DNA from: Paraneptunicella aestuarii
GTDB lineage: Bacteria > Pseudomonadota > Gammaproteobacteria > Enterobacterales > Alteromonadaceae
NCBI RefSeq assembly: GCF_019900845.1
Contig: NZ_CP074570.1
Coordinates: 4,216,001 to 4,280,000, forward strand
Reading direction: 5' to 3'
DNA length: 64,000 bases
This document shows positions 39,863 to 50,389 of the stretch, in pieces. The stretch's first letter is position 1, and each line of letters starts with the position of its first letter. The notes under the pieces were generated by a model. That model had not been told where the DNA came from and did no database searches. It was given only the letters and a program-made list of their open reading frames with translations. A program made the position numbers and the translations under genes.

Positions 39863-42800
39863 CTATTGTTCTTCCAACTCGATGTTGATACCCAGAGAAC
39901 GAATCTCTTTCAACAATACGTTGAAAGATTCCGGCATTCCGGGTTCCATACGGTGATCCCCGTCCACGATGTTCTTATACATCTTGGTACGACCATTCAC
40001 GTCATCGGACTTAACAGTCAACATTTCTTGAAGAGTATAAGCAGCACCGTAAGCTTCAAGTGCCCACACTTCCATCTCCCCGAAACGCTGTCCACCGAAC
40101 TGTGCTTTACCACCCAACGGCTGTTGAGTAACCAAGCTGTACGAACCTGTAGAACGAGCATGCATTTTGTCGTCAACCAAGTGGTTCAACTTCAGCATAT
40201 ACATGTAACCTACAGTAACCGGACGCTCGAATTGTTGGCCTGTACGACCGTCGTATAGTCTGATCTGGCCACTTTCAGGCAAATCAGCCAACTTCAACAA
40301 CTCTTTGATTTCAGCTTCAGTAGCACCATCGAATACTGGCGTAGCAGTCGGTACACCACGACGCAGGTTTTCAGCCAAGCGTCTTACTTCGTCATCAGTA
40401 AAGGTTGATAAATCAACTTCCTGACGACCAGTACCGGAGTTATATACTTCTTGCAGGAACTCGCGTAATTTCGCCAATTCTTGCTGTTCTTTGATCATGC
40501 GATCAATCTTCACACCCAAGCCGTTTGCAGCCATCCCCAAGTGAGTTTCAAGGATCTGACCGATGTTCATACGTGAAGGTACACCCAGAGGGTTCAATAC
40601 GATATCAACCGGCGTGCCGTTTTCATCGTAAGGCATATCTTCAACTGGCTGGATAGACGAGATAACACCCTTGTTACCGTGACGACCCGCCATTTTGTCA
40701 CCCGGTTGAATTTGACGCTTAACAGCCAGGTAGACCTTAACGATCTTCAATACACCTGGAGCAAGGTCGTCACCTTGAGTGATCTTGCGACGTTTCGCTT
40801 CAAACTTCTTATCGAAGTCTTCTTTGGTTTCTGCGTATTGGTCAGCGCTTTGTTCCAACTCAGACTGTGCATCTTCGTTTTGTAGTGGAATATCGAACCA
40901 TTTTTCTCTTGGCAGAGTATTCAACTTATCTTCCGACACGCCGTTGTTAATTAACAAGTTACGTGTACGGGCAAAGATGCCGTCTGCCAAAATACCAAAT
41001 TCGTCCCCCAGGTCTTTCTTGACCTGACGAAGTTGCATGTCTTCGATTTCCAAAGCACGCTTGTCTTTTTCTACGCCATCACGAGTGAAGACCTGTACGT
41101 CGATAACTGTACCGTGAACACTGTTAGGTACACGCAAAGAGGTATCTTTAACGTCAGACGCTTTCTCACCGAAAATAGCACGTAATAGTTTCTCTTCTGG
41201 CGTCAGTTGAGTTTCACCTTTAGGTGTTACTTTACCTACCAGAATGTCACCACCTTTAACTTCTGCACCGATATAAACAACACCAGATTCATCCAGTTTG
41301 CTTAGTGCAGACTCACCCACGTTAGGAATATCAGAGCTGATTTCTTCAGGCCCTAATTTAGTGTCACGAGCAATACAGCTCAATTCCTGAATGTGGATGG
41401 TTGTGAAACGGTCTTCTTGAGCTACACGCTCAGAAATCAGGATCGAGTCCTCGAAGTTGAAGCCGTTCCAAGGCATAAATGCGATGCGCATGTTCTGACC
41501 AAGCGCCAATTCACCCAAATCGGTTGAAGGGCCATCAGCCAATACATCACCAGCAACAATGGGTTCACCAACGTTTACTGTAGGCTTTTGGTTGATACAA
41601 GTGTTTTGGTTAGAACGCGTATATTTAGTCAGGTTGTAGATGTCGATACCGGCTTCACCCGCAACCATTTCGTTATCATTTACTTTGATAACAATACGGC
41701 TGGCGTCAACGTAATCAACAACACCACCACGCTTGGCAACAACGGTTACGCCTGAGTCGATAGCAACCGTTTTCTCCATACCAGTACCAACCAGAGGCTT
41801 CTCAGCTCTTAGTGTAGGTACGGCTTGACGTTGCATGTTCGATCCCATCAAGGCACGGTTTGCGTCATCGTGTTCAAGGAACGGGATAATACTGGCAGCA
41901 ACTGAAACGATCTGTTGCGGCGCAACGTCCATGAATTTAATGTCTTCTTTAGACATCAAGGTGAATTCACCTTTATGACGACATGGAACCAGGTCATCAG
42001 CCAAACGACTGTCTTCAGTTAATACCGCGCTTGCCTGAGCGATTGGGTATAAACCTTCTTCGATGGCTGACAAATACTCAACGTCATCCGTTACGATACC
42101 ATCAACAATCTTACGGTATGGCGTTTCCAGGAAACCGTAATCGTTGGTACGGGCATAACAAGACAATGAGTTGATCAAACCGATGTTTGGACCTTCAGGA
42201 GTCTCGATAGGACATACACGACCATAGTGAGTTGGATGTACGTCACGAACCTCAAAGCCGGCACGCTCACGAGTCAAACCACCAGGACCTAATGCAGAAA
42301 CACGACGTTTATGTGTAACTTCTGACAATGGGTTGTTTTGATCCATGAACTGAGACAATTGGCTTGAACCAAAGAACTCTTTAACCGCAGCAGAAATTGG
42401 CTTGGCGTTGATCAGGTCTTGAGGCATTACATTGTCTAAATCGCCCAAGCTCAAGCGTTCTTTTACTGCTCTTTCAACACGAACCAAACCGACACGGAAC
42501 TGGTTCTCAGCCATCTCACCAACACTACGGATACGACGGTTACCCAAGTGGTCAATATCATCAACATCATCTTTACCGTCACGGATAGCAATCAGCTGTC
42601 TCATAACGTCGATAATGTCCATTTTACTCAATGTACCTTCACCAATCAGTTCTTCTCGGCCTAAGCGGCGGTTGAACTTCATACGACCGACTGAGGAAAG
42701 GTCATAACGTTCTTCAGAGAAAAACAAGTTGTCGAACAATGCTTCAGCAGCATCTTTCGTTGGCGGTTCACCAGGACGCATCATGCGGTAGATCTCTACC

Positions 42801-43891
42801 AATGCTTCCAATCTGTTGCTACTAGGGTCTATACGAACAGTATCAGAAATGTATGAACCATGATCCAAATCGTTGATGTACAGAGTTTCAAAACTGTCGA
42901 AACCAGCCTGGGTAATTGCATGAATATTTTCCAGGGTTACTTCATCGTTAGCATTTACGATGATTTCACCGGTTTTCTCATCAATGTAATTAACAGCGTA
43001 AACACGCCCTAACAGGAATTCTGCTGGAACTTCCAGTTCAGCAATGCCTGCTTTTTCCATTTGACGAGTGTGGCGAGCAGATACACGACGGCCAGCTTCT
43101 ACAAGCACATTACCTTCGGCATCTTTAATATCGAACTTCGCAGTTTCACCACGCAAACGATCCGGTACGATACTCATCAGGAATGACTTCTCTGAGATAC
43201 GAACCGTTTCTTTTTCGAAGAACAAGCTCAGAATTTCTTCTGTGCTCATATCCATTGCACGCAAGACAATTGTTGCAGGCAGCTTACGGCGACGATCGAT
43301 ACGAACAAAGAGATTATCTTTAGGATCGAATTCGAAGTCTAACCAGGAGCCACGGTAAGGAATAACACGAGCGTTATATAACACCTTACCAGAAGAGTGA
43401 GTCTTACCACGGTCGTGATCGAAGAATACACCGGGTGAACGGTGCAACTGAGAAACGATAACACGTTCAGTACCATTGATAACAAAAGTGCCGGTGTCCG
43501 TCATTAACGGAATTTCACCCATATACACTTCTTGTTCTTTGATATCTTTTACAGTGCCTGGCGCTGCTTCTCTATCATAGAGAACCATACGCAATTTAAC
43601 CCGTAGAGGGGCAGAATAAGTCAAGCCTCGAATTTGACATTCTTTCACATCAAATACTGGCTCGCCTAGGCGATAATTCACATATTGCAACTCTGAACTG
43701 CCAGAGTAGCTTTTAATTGGGAATACCGAACGGAACGCCGCTTCCAGGCCGTATTGGCCTTCTGGATCAACTTCTATGAACTTACGAAATGAGTCAAGTT
43801 GAATAGAAAGAAGGTATGGGATTTCCAATACCTGTGGGCGTTTGCCAAAGTCCTTGCGGATACGTTTCTTTTCGCTATAAGAGTAAACCAT
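39863..43891 (-). CDS. rpoB: RNA polymerase beta subunit
   Basis: Second-largest RNA polymerase subunit, 1342 residues, the E. coli length. The rifampicin region reads [20 protein letters not shown] then [12 protein letters not shown], with wild-type residues at the usual resistance positions. The Switch-3/clamp block [15 protein letters not shown] and the C-terminal [20 protein letters not shown] are intact. TGAGGAATCC precedes the ATG. It follows rplL with an attenuator hairpin in between. Confidence 0.98.
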   Translation of the reverse strand: MVYSYSEKKRIRKDFGKRPQVLEIPYLLSIQLDSFRKFIEVDPEGQYGLEAAFRSVFPIKSYSGSSELQYVNYRLGEPVFDVKECQIRGLTYSAPLRVKLRMVLYDREAAPGTVKDIKEQEVYMGEIPLMTDTGTFVINGTERVIVSQLHRSPGVFFDHDRGKTHSSGKVLYNARVIPYRGSWLDFEFDPKDNLFVRIDRRRKLPATIVLRAMDMSTEEILSLFFEKETVRISEKSFLMSIVPDRLRGETAKFDIKDAEGNVLVEAGRRVSARHTRQMEKAGIAELEVPAEFLLGRVYAVNYIDEKTGEIIVNANDEVTLENIHAITQAGFDSFETLYINDLDHGSYISDTVRIDPSSNRLEALVEIYRMMRPGEPPTKDAAEALFDNLFFSEERYDLSSVGRMKFNRRLGREELIGEGTLSKMDIIDVMRQLIAIRDGKDDVDDIDHLGNRRIRSVGEMAENQFRVGLVRVERAVKERLSLGDLDNVMPQDLINAKPISAAVKEFFGSSQLSQFMDQNNPLSEVTHKRRVSALGPGGLTRERAGFEVRDVHPTHYGRVCPIETPEGPNIGLINSLSCYARTNDYGFLETPYRKIVDGIVTDDVEYLSAIEEGLYPIAQASAVLTEDSRLADDLVPCRHKGEFTLMSKEDIKFMDVAPQQIVSVAASIIPFLEHDDANRALMGSNMQRQAVPTLRAEKPLVGTGMEKTVAIDSGVTVVAKRGGVVDYVDASRIVIKVNDNEMVAGEAGIDIYNLTKYTRSNQNTCINQKPTVNVGEPIVAGDVLADGPSTDLGELALGQNMRIAFMPWNGFNFEDSILISERVAQEDRFTTIHIQELSCIARDTKLGPEEISSDIPNVGESALSKLDESGVVYIGAEVKGGDILVGKVTPKGETQLTPEEKLLRAIFGEKASDVKDTSLRVPNSVHGTVIDVQVFTRDGVEKDKRALEIEDMQLRQVKKDLGDEFGILADGIFARTRNLLINNGVSEDKLNTLPREKWFDIPLQNEDAQSELEQSADQYAETKEDFDKKFEAKRRKITQGDDLAPGVLKIVKVYLAVKRQIQPGDKMAGRHGNKGVISSIQPVEDMPYDENGTPVDIVLNPLGVPSRMNIGQILETHLGMAANGLGVKIDRMIKEQQELAKLREFLQEVYNSGTGRQEVDLSTFTDDEVRRLAENLRRGVPTATPVFDGATEAEIKELLKLADLPESGQIRLYDGRTGQQFERPVTVGYMYMLKLNHLVDDKMHARSTGSYSLVTQQPLGGKAQFGGQRFGEMEVWALEAYGAAYTLQEMLTVKSDDVNGRTKMYKNIVDGDHRMEPGMPESFNVLLKEIRSLGINIELEEQ

Positions 43892-44095
43892 GGATTCCTC
43901 AGTCTGCTGATTTTTGACCCTAGTTGCCGACTGTTTAGCGTAGCGGCAATTCTCAGCACCGTTTTAGTAACGTTTACCGACCCAATAAACCTAAATACCT
44001 TAGGTGTATATGGATTATTTTTTAGATAACGCTTCCTGACGCTTTATAAGGATAGGCAATCAACGGTGAAGCTGCACTATCCCACAGCGCAAAAA

Positions 44096-44121
44096 GGCTG
44101 GTGGTTAATTAACCACCAGCC
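44096..44121 (-). terminator. Attenuator/terminator between rplL and rpoB
   Basis: The site is a perfect 26-bp palindrome (half-site GGCTGGTGGTTAA), able to form a 11-12 bp stem with a minimal loop, followed by TTTTT on the minus strand. It sits 36 nt after rplL and about 200 nt before rpoB, where E. coli has a partial terminator that lowers rpoBC transcription relative to the ribosomal protein genes. Confidence 0.85.
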
Positions 44122-44157
44122 TGTGCCATTTCTGGCTGTAAACTGTTTTGCAACAGA

Positions 44158-44532
44158 TTACTTAACTTCAACAGTTGCACCAGCTTCTTCAAGTTCTTTT
44201 TGAAGTGCTTCAGCTTCTGCTTTAGAAATGCCTTCTTTGATTGCTTTAGGAGCAGCTTCAACCAACTCTTTAGCTTCTTTAAGGCCAAGACCAGTTGCGC
44301 CACGAACAGCTTTGATAACAGCAACTTTGTTAGCGCCGAAAGCAGTCATAACAACGTCGAACTCAGTCTTTTCTTCTGCAGCTTCAGCAGCAACAGCAGG
44401 ACCAGCAGCAACTGCAACAGCTGCAGTAGCTTCAACGCCGAATTTTTCTTCTGCTGCTTCGATTAGCTCAACCAATTCCATAACTGGCATTTCAGCAATC
44501 GCATTCAAGATATCTTCTTTAGTTAGAGCCAT
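44158..44532 (-). CDS. rplL: 50S ribosomal protein L7/L12
   Basis: Stalk protein of 124 residues that recruits translation factors. It has the N-terminal dimerisation segment ([20 protein letters not shown]), an Ala/Val-rich hinge (about 34-52) and the C-terminal factor-binding domain [25 protein letters not shown] precedes the start by about 9 nt. It forms a pair with rplJ, 60 nt upstream. Confidence 0.97.
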   Translation of the reverse strand: MALTKEDILNAIAEMPVMELVELIEAAEEKFGVEATAAVAVAAGPAVAAEAAEEKTEFDVVMTAFGANKVAVIKAVRGATGLGLKEAKELVEAAPKAIKEGISKAEAEALQKELEEAGATVEVK

Positions 44533-44592
44533 TTCTCTAAACTCCTGGGTTAAAAATGTTAAAACAAATATTCAAGTCTTAAAGACGCTAAA

Positions 44593-45117
44593 TTATTTAG
44601 TGTCTTTGATAGCCGCCAGCACGCGAACAAATTTGGTAGGTACTTCGTTGATAGTACGAACAAATTTGCCAACAGGTGCTTTGAAGGTAGCAAGAAGTTT
44701 TGCCAGAGCTTCGTCGCGAGTCGGAAGTGATGCAACCGCATCTAACTTTTCTGGACCAAGTAAGCCACTACCGATTGACAATGCTGTTACTTTTAACTTG
44801 TTGTCTTTCTTTTCTTTCGAAAAATCTTTGAAAAGACGAGCCGCACCACCTGGAGCTTCCATAGAGAAGCCATAGATAAGTGGACCAGTTAAAGCACTGT
44901 CCATATCAGCGAACTTACTGTCGGCTAAAGCGCGTTTTGCCAAAGTGTTTCTGATAACTCTCAGATATACACCTTGCTCACGAGCCTTAACACGCAGAGC
45001 AGTCAAGTCTGCTACTTCCATTCCGCGATATTCAGCGACGGCGACGGATAGCGCTTGAGACGCTACGTTGCTTACTTCAGCAACGATCTCTTTTTTTGCT
45101 GCTAAACCTAATGCCAC
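44593..45117 (-). CDS. rplJ: 50S ribosomal protein L10
   Basis: Stalk base protein that anchors L7/L12 dimers. I chose the GTG at 45117 (reading [15 protein letters not shown], 174 residues) because GAGGTGA lies 5 nt upstream; a GTG at 45126 falls inside that site. The block [17 protein letters not shown] and the C-terminal L12-binding helix are visible. The L10 leader precedes it. Confidence 0.95.
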   Translation of the reverse strand: MALGLAAKKEIVAEVSNVASQALSVAVAEYRGMEVADLTALRVKAREQGVYLRVIRNTLAKRALADSKFADMDSALTGPLIYGFSMEAPGGAARLFKDFSKEKKDNKLKVTALSIGSGLLGPEKLDAVASLPTRDEALAKLLATFKAPVGKFVRTINEVPTKFVRVLAAIKDTK

Positions 45118-45127
45118 TGAGATCACC

Positions 45128-45345
45128 TCTTAGTTACCGGGAATCAGACGAACTTCATCCCAAGTTTCATAGATTGGCAACACGTCATTCTGTTTCCAGC
45201 TTCGGTGCTACCGTTCCACGGTGTTCATTTCCCCAGAGAGTCTGAGCTGAACTACCGTCTGCGTAGGCTTTCACGATTAAGCATTTACTCTATGAGTATT
45301 TGCGCCTACGGTCTTGGACGGGAACCTGAATTCCGGTTAGGAATA
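45128..45345 (-). ncRNA. L10 leader, autoregulatory mRNA structure
   Basis: The rplA-rplJ spacer has the base-pairing of the proteobacterial L10 leader: on the minus strand ACCGTAGGC (45304-45312) pairs with GCCTAC and ACGGT of the segment at 45253-45267, the kink-turn-like GCAGAC lies beside it, and CTCTCTGGGGAAA follows as in E. coli. The L10-L12 complex would bind here and repress rplJL translation. Borders are approximate. Confidence 0.65.
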
Positions 45346-45368
45346 TTCAGGCTCCAACCCACATTCGA

Positions 45369-46064
45369 TTAAACTGCCAACGAACTTTGGTCGACAGATA
45401 CGCCTGCACCCATAGTGGTGCTCAGGCTGATTTTCTTAAAGTAAGAACCTTTTGCACTTGAAGGCTTGGCTTTCTTAAGCGCGTCCAACAATGCTTCCAG
45501 GTTTTCCTGGATTTGCTTAGGTTCAAAAGATGCCTTACCGATGCTAGCGTGGATGATACCGTTCTTATCGTTACGGTAACGAACCTGACCCGCTTTTGCA
45601 TTCTTAACCGCAGTTACAACATCAGGAGTAACAGTGCCAGTTTTAGGGTTAGGCATAAGGCCACGAGGGCCAAGGATTTGGCCTAATTGACCCACAACGC
45701 GCATTGCATCAGGAGAAGCAACAACAACATCGAAGTTCATTTCGCCTTTTTTGACTTGCTCAGCCAAATCTTCCATACCGACTACGTCAGCACCCGCTGC
45801 TTTAGCAGCTTCGGCAGCAGCGCCCTGAGTAAATACCGCTACGCGCACATCTTTACCAGTACCGTGAGGCAATACTGTTGCACCACGAACGTTTTGGTCA
45901 GATTTACGAGCGTCGATGCCCAGGTTTACTGCAACATCCATGCTTTCAGCGAACTTGGCGGTTGCCAATTCTTTCAATAATGCAATAGCTTCATTGATTT
46001 CATAATCTTTAGTTGCATCTACCTTTTCACGGATAGTACGCATACGTTTAGTTAGCTTTGCCAT
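45369..46064 (-). CDS. rplA: 50S ribosomal protein L1
   Basis: L1-stalk protein of 231 residues with [20 protein letters not shown] at the N-terminus and the signature [20 protein letters not shown], plus [20 protein letters not shown]. It starts 3 nt after the rplK stop codon. In E. coli it represses translation of rplK-rplA. Confidence 0.98.
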   Translation of the reverse strand: MAKLTKRMRTIREKVDATKDYEINEAIALLKELATAKFAESMDVAVNLGIDARKSDQNVRGATVLPHGTGKDVRVAVFTQGAAAEAAKAAGADVVGMEDLAEQVKKGEMNFDVVVASPDAMRVVGQLGQILGPRGLMPNPKTGTVTPDVVTAVKNAKAGQVRYRNDKNGIIHASIGKASFEPKQIQENLEALLDALKKAKPSSAKGSYFKKISLSTTMGAGVSVDQSSLAV

Positions 46065-46067
46065 GAA

Positions 46068-46496
46068 TTAGCCCTCCACCTTTAGACCCATACTACGTGC
46101 AGTACCAGCAATAGTACGAACACCAGCTTCCATATCGGCAGCTGTCAGGTCAGGTTTTTTCGTAGTAACAATCTCTTCCAACTGAGCACGGGTAACTGTA
46201 CCCACTTTGTCAGTATTAGGACGACCAGAACCACTCTTAATGCCAGCAGCTTTTTTCAACAAGAAAGATGCTGGTGGAGTTCTAGTTTCAAAAGTGAAAG
46301 AGCGATCTTCATAAACAGAGATCTGTACAGGGATAGGCATCCCTTTTTCCAGGCTTTCTGTTCTAGCGTTAAATGCTTTACAGAATTCCATGATGTTCAC
46401 ACCATGCTGACCCAAAGCAGGACCAACTGGTGGACTTGGGTTTGCAGCGCCAGCGGCAACCTGCAACTTAATCAAGCCAACAATTTTCTTAGCCAT
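46068..46496 (-). CDS. rplK: 50S ribosomal protein L11
   Basis: GTPase-centre protein of 142 residues with [40 protein letters not shown] and the C-terminal RNA-binding [12 protein letters not shown]. It has its own near-consensus promoter (46584-46612), so rplKAJL-rpoBC can be transcribed apart from secE-nusG. Confidence 0.98.
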   Translation of the reverse strand: MAKKIVGLIKLQVAAGAANPSPPVGPALGQHGVNIMEFCKAFNARTESLEKGMPIPVQISVYEDRSFTFETRTPPASFLLKKAAGIKSGSGRPNTDKVGTVTRAQLEEIVTTKKPDLTAADMEAGVRTIAGTARSMGLKVEG

Positions 46497-46583
46497 TTCG
46501 GTTGTCTCTCAATGTGGGTTAAACGCCTCGCAAGTAATGAGTTTACCTGCTCAAACGGCTTCCCGTGTTATAAAAGGCCGCAG

Positions 46584-46612
46584 ATTATATTTTAATCTCA
46601 CTGGCCTGACAA
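46584..46612 (-). promoter_or_regulatory. Promoter of rplK-rplA-rplJ-rplL-rpoB-rpoC
   Basis: On the minus strand TTGTCA (46607-46612) and TATAAT (46584-46589) are 17 bp apart: a perfect -10 and a one-mismatch -35. A GC-rich stretch (CTGCGGCC) follows the -10. Confidence 0.88.
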
Positions 46613-46846
46613 GCATTATTGAGCTCTTTTTTAAATATTGGTCTTGATTTTGCTTTACGGAAAATGATGGTGATATTTTCAGATAGTTAACTGACTGAAA
46701 ACACGCCGAAAAACTGACAGTATTTATAGTGCAAGGACTATCCTTTGGCAACTATATAAAGTAGGTGTACAAGGAATCTTTACAAACTGGAAAAGGGGCC
46801 GATGCTTTTTTTCCTGAATTTTCATAAATAAGGGACTGAAAAAAGA

Positions 46847-46871
46847 AAAGCGAGCAACTTGTGCTCGCTTT
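46847..46871 (-). terminator. Terminator after nusG
   Basis: AAAGCGAGCA and TGCTCGCTTT form a perfect 10-bp stem with a 5-nt loop, followed on the minus strand by TCTTTTTTC. Confidence 0.9.
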
Positions 46872-46928
46872 CGAAATTTCTCTGTGACCAAAGTAAATTT
46901 CTTGAGTTTAAGACTCAGTAACTCAGTC

Positions 46929-47465
46929 TTACCCCTTCTCTACCTGACTGAACTCTAGCTCAACAGGAGTAGAACGGCCAAAGATCAAAACAGAGACTTT
47001 CAAACGGTTCTTCTCGTAGTCGACTTCTTCGACTACACCATTGAAGTCTGCAAAAGGACCATCGGTAACACGAACCACTTCGCCCGGCTCGAACAATGTT
47101 TTTGGCTTTGGCTTATCAACCGACTCTTCAAGACGATTCAAGATAGCGTCAGCTTCGCGCTTGCTGATTGGTGCAGGGCGATCCGTTGTACCACCAATGA
47201 AACCAAGAACTCGAGGAACACTTTTCACCAAGTGCCATGAGTCATCGTTCATTTCCATTTCAACCAATACATAGCCTGGGAAAAACTTGCGTTCGCTCTT
47301 ACGCTTTTGACCGGCACGCATTTCTACGACTTCTTCAGTAGGTACAAGGATTTCTCCGAAGTACTCTTGCATCTCGTGCATTTTGATGTGTTCTTCAAGA
47401 GTTTTCTTAACTCTGCCTTCATAGCCTGAGAAAGCTTGTACAACGTACCAACGTTTTTCTGACAT
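46929..47465 (-). CDS. nusG: Transcription termination/antitermination factor NusG
   Basis: RNA-polymerase-binding elongation factor of 178 residues. The real start is [20 protein letters not shown] at 47465, which overlaps the secE stop by one base (TAATG); longer readings in the frame are not supported. The NGN domain includes the [10 protein letters not shown] block, and the C-terminal KOW domain is [20 protein letters not shown]. Confidence 0.97.
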   Translation of the reverse strand: MSEKRWYVVQAFSGYEGRVKKTLEEHIKMHEMQEYFGEILVPTEEVVEMRAGQKRKSERKFFPGYVLVEMEMNDDSWHLVKSVPRVLGFIGGTTDRPAPISKREADAILNRLEESVDKPKPKTLFEPGEVVRVTDGPFADFNGVVEEVDYEKNRLKVSVLIFGRSTPVELEFSQVEKG

Positions 47466-47842
47466 TAGATACCCACTCCTGTGATAAATGAAACCACGCG
47501 AACAGCAATGCCATCTAAACCCCACAACAACAGAGCCATGACAAAGGTCGCTACCATAACAATCATAGTCGTTTGAGTGGTTTCCTGGCGAGTGGGCCAA
47601 ACAACTTTGCGTACTTCGATGCGGGCTTCAGAAGCAAAATTCACAAATTGCGTTCCTTTACCTGTTTTCGATGCGATAAGTAAAGCTACGATTACAGCAA
47701 CAACAACACCGACTGCCCGGATTAATACTGATGCCTGATCAAAATAATAATTACCGCCTACCGCAGCAGTAAGTAACACAATCACCAGTAACCATTTGAA
47801 CATGTCAAATGAACCAGCATTGTTGGCCGCATTCTCACTCAT
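47465..47842 (-). CDS. secE: Preprotein translocase subunit SecE
   Basis: Essential small subunit of SecYEG, 125 residues, of the three-helix gammaproteobacterial form. The start is [20 protein letters not shown] at 47842 behind AAAGG; upstream codons in this frame run into the tRNA. Two N-terminal helices are followed by the conserved amphipathic segment [17 protein letters not shown] and the last helix. It is cotranscribed with nusG. Confidence 0.96.
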   Translation of the reverse strand: MSENAANNAGSFDMFKWLLVIVLLTAAVGGNYYFDQASVLIRAVGVVVAVIVALLIASKTGKGTQFVNFASEARIEVRKVVWPTRQETTQTTMIVMVATFVMALLLWGLDGIAVRVVSFITGVGI

Positions 47843-47880
47843 TTCTAAACCTTTTCTGTACGTTACACGTCGCTTAATTC

Positions 47881-47957
47881 TGGCAGGGGTGGAGGGACTC
47901 GAACCCCCAACCATCGGTTTTGGAGACCGCTGTTCTACCAATTGGAACTACACCCCT
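47881..47957 (-). tRNA. tRNA-Trp (anticodon CCA)
   Basis: The minus strand folds as a full cloverleaf: acceptor AGGGGTG/CACCCCT, D arm GTTC...GAAC, anticodon loop CTCCAAA with CCA, T arm with GGTTCGAGTCC, discriminator G and an encoded CCA end. It lies 38 nt upstream of secE, the usual gammaproteobacterial order. The tufB and other tRNA genes often found just before it are absent. Confidence 0.96.
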
Positions 47958-48079
47958 AAAATCTCTTCCCTATCCCTTCCTTCGTAAAAACCAAGCATTC
48001 GAGCTACAACCACATTACCTCTGTGAACTGCTCTTCGTTATTTGGGAAAGCTCAGAGCCACGAAAAAGGAGGGAGCGGT

Positions 48080-48107
48080 ATTATACTCATTAGTGGAAAT
48101 GATACAA
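48080..48107 (-). promoter_or_regulatory. Promoter of tRNA-Trp/secE/nusG
   Basis: On the minus strand TTGTAT (48102-48107) and a perfect TATAAT (48080-48085) are 16 bp apart, followed by a GC-rich ACCGCTCCC stretch. Transcription would start about 115 nt before the tRNA. Confidence 0.7.
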
Positions 48108-48224
48108 GCTAGAGCGAGAGGATATTACTTATAAGCAAAACGATGAGTAATAAAATCAGGGGATTGTCGGCCAAGAAACCCCCCAAAACAGGGGTAGAAC
48201 AGCACGCGATGATACGAAGACAGC

Positions 48225-49010
48225 TTACTTATACCTGTCAAGAACCCGTAAACGACCACGATCTTGTTCTGGCAGGCTACGTTTAAAGCCGTTGATATAT
48301 TCAGGTCTAGCTCGCACTTCCTCTAACGCCTTTGTTAAAGCGTCAACGACCGCTTTATCAGTGTTAATGTTCGCAGCAAGGTAAACATCGCGATCAAAAT
48401 CTTCCGGGAAAAACTGTACGGACAATTGTGTTTCATCAAAACCATAGGCTTTAGCAAGGGGATGAATGAGTGTCAGATCTCCAACAAATAAATCAATTTT
48501 ACGGCTGAACATCAGGTTCACAAGCTCTTTCAGAGTACCTCGTAAAATGAAATTTTCATCTTCTTTAAACCCCAGATCAATAAAATACTGTTGAGTAAAA
48601 TCCTCCCTGATTACCCCTAAACGCCATTTTTTAACATCATCAAATGTTTTTAGTTTTATGTCTGTTCGATCTGAAAGATGAACGAAACCCAGCTTAAAGT
48701 GACCAATAGCCCCAATCCAGGCGAAATGTCTTTCGCGATTTTGAGTTCTTAAAATAGAGTAAATCAGAGTATTTTTATTGTTCTTGGCAATATTGTAAGC
48801 TCTAGCCCAAGGATAAACTTTAAAGTTCGCTTCTAACCCTGCTGTTGCTAATACATCTCTGACAATTTCGGTGCTTCTGCCACGCAATTCCCCGTCAACC
48901 ATATACTGCAATGGAGGTGTTTCTTCGGTAACAACCTCCAAAGTCTCAGCATAAGCTCCATAGCAAAATAACGTAGCCCAAAACCAAAAAACGAATAAAA
49001 ATCGATACAT
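48225..49010 (-). CDS. Periplasmic solute-binding protein, family 3-like
   Basis: The 261-residue product starts with a signal peptide (cleavage near AYA-ETLEV, residues 19-21) and has the amino-acid-binding-protein pattern: VTEETPPLQYMVDGELRGRS, YPWARAYNIA, and a second lobe with GVIREDFTQQYFIDLGF. Many proteins of this kind in marine gammaproteobacteria stand alone without ABC permease genes, as here, so a sensing or other role is possible. Ligand unknown. Confidence 0.85.
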   Translation of the reverse strand: MYRFLFVFWFWATLFCYGAYAETLEVVTEETPPLQYMVDGELRGRSTEIVRDVLATAGLEANFKVYPWARAYNIAKNNKNTLIYSILRTQNRERHFAWIGAIGHFKLGFVHLSDRTDIKLKTFDDVKKWRLGVIREDFTQQYFIDLGFKEDENFILRGTLKELVNLMFSRKIDLFVGDLTLIHPLAKAYGFDETQLSVQFFPEDFDRDVYLAANINTDKAVVDALTKALEEVRARPEYINGFKRSLPEQDRGRLRVLDRYK

Positions 49011-49296
49011 GAATAGCCAGGTACTAATGGCAGTTGTCTAAGTATAGAACATGAAAAAGCGCTTTAGGAGAAGAATCATTAAAATATGAACTTTCATGCT
49101 ATAACTTCGCTCAAAGAACATGACTTTTAATATAAATTCACCCTTTTGCAGCAAATAATTGACCGAAAGTGCTATAAATTGACAAAATTTCTGTAAATCC
49201 TGCAAAAACCCTTAATGGATAGCGTACTATTTACGATAACCGTACCGGTTTAATAACATTTATCTATTAAAAAAAGAGAGCGCATCAGGAACAGCT

Positions 49297-50331
49297 ATGA
49301 CAGAGCTTACCATTATCCAACCCGACGATTGGCATGTTCATCTTAGAGATAACGACATGCTTCCCGAAACAGTGCCAGCAACGGCTAGATGCTTCAGAAG
49401 AGCCATTGTAATGCCAAACCTGGTTCCTCCTGTCACCAATGCTGAAATGGCTCTGCAGTATCGCTCAAGAATTGAAGCGGCTGCTCCAGCCGGAAGTGAT
49501 TTTGAACCTCTATTAACGCTTTATCTTACAAATAAAACGCTCCCCGAAGATATTATTACGGCTAAACGGGCAGGCATTCTCGCTGCCAAGCTTTATCCTG
49601 CCGGTGCAACGACCAACTCCGATGCGGGTGTAGCTTCTTTATCAGCTCTCTACCCTGTTTTCGAAACGATGGCGGAACAGGGGATGTTGTTACTGGTTCA
49701 TGGCGAAGTGACTGAATCTCACGTGGATATTTTTGATAGAGAGCAGCGCTTTATCGATGAACACCTGCGTGCTATCGTCGAAACCATCCCCAGCCTCAAA
49801 GTGGTGATGGAACATATCACGACTAAAGACGCCGTCGAATTTGTAAGTGGTGCAAGCGACAATGTTGCAGCCACGATCACTCCTCAACATTTAATGCTTA
49901 ACAGGAACGACCTGTTAGTTGGCGGCATTCGACCACACAATTATTGTTTACCTGTTTTAAAGCGCAGCACCCATCAAGAAGCGCTACAAGAAGCCGTCTG
50001 CAGTGGTTCATCCAAGTTCTTCCTAGGCACAGATTCTGCACCTCATGAGCAAAGAAATAAAGAAAACGCCTGCGGTTGTGCCGGGTGTTACAGTGCCTGG
50101 AGTGCCATTGAACTCTACGCTCAAATTTTTGAAGACTTGGGAATACTGAATAAACTGGAAGCCTTTGCCAGCTTCTACGGTCCTGACTTTTACGGTCTTC
50201 CAAGAAATACCAAGACTATAACGTTAGTTCAGGAAACCTGGCAGATTCCAGAGAGTATTCAGTTACCGAATGGGCAGCCTATTGTGCCGTTTCATGCAGG
50301 ACAAACATTACGTTGGAAGCTGGTGCAGTAA
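49297..50331 (+). CDS. pyrC: Dihydroorotase PyrC
   Basis: Zinc enzyme that interconverts carbamoyl aspartate and dihydroorotate in pyrimidine synthesis. The 344 residues are the class II E. coli type. The metal site is visible as DDWHVHLRD (HxH), the carboxylated Lys in [26 protein letters not shown] and the catalytic Asp in GTDSAPH. It follows the step done by PyrB (15957-16967) but is not linked to it. A palindrome follows at 50345. Confidence 0.97.
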   Translation: MTELTIIQPDDWHVHLRDNDMLPETVPATARCFRRAIVMPNLVPPVTNAEMALQYRSRIEAAAPAGSDFEPLLTLYLTNKTLPEDIITAKRAGILAAKLYPAGATTNSDAGVASLSALYPVFETMAEQGMLLLVHGEVTESHVDIFDREQRFIDEHLRAIVETIPSLKVVMEHITTKDAVEFVSGASDNVAATITPQHLMLNRNDLLVGGIRPHNYCLPVLKRSTHQEALQEAVCSGSSKFFLGTDSAPHEQRNKENACGCAGCYSAWSAIELYAQIFEDLGILNKLEAFASFYGPDFYGLPRNTKTITLVQETWQIPESIQLPNGQPIVPFHAGQTLRWKLVQ

Positions 50332-50344
50332 GCGAGATGTTGAC

Positions 50345-50371
50345 GCTGAACTATCTGTCAGATAGTTCAGC
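50345..50371. terminator. Perfect palindrome between convergent pyrC and Na/Pi genes
   Basis: GCTGAACTATCTG and CAGATAGTTCAGC are exact inverted repeats with one base between them (13-bp arms). It lies 13 nt after pyrC and 18 nt after the convergent gene. No T tract follows on either strand, so it may be a bidirectional terminator or an mRNA-end structure. Confidence 0.5.
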
Positions 50372-50389
50372 ATTCAATAAGAATAGTAA

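Larger units (their letters stand above)
46497..46928. other. Intergenic region between nusG and rplK
   Basis: About 430 bp that hold the rplK promoter, the nusG terminator and an AT-rich spacer of about 230 bp. No small gene was found. Confidence 0.7.

Noticed and set aside
44228-44875. Long open frame (215 codons) antisense to rplJ-rplL
   Set aside because: It is a shadow of two highly expressed ribosomal genes with strong codon bias; it crosses their spacer and has no ribosome-binding site or recognisable domain.
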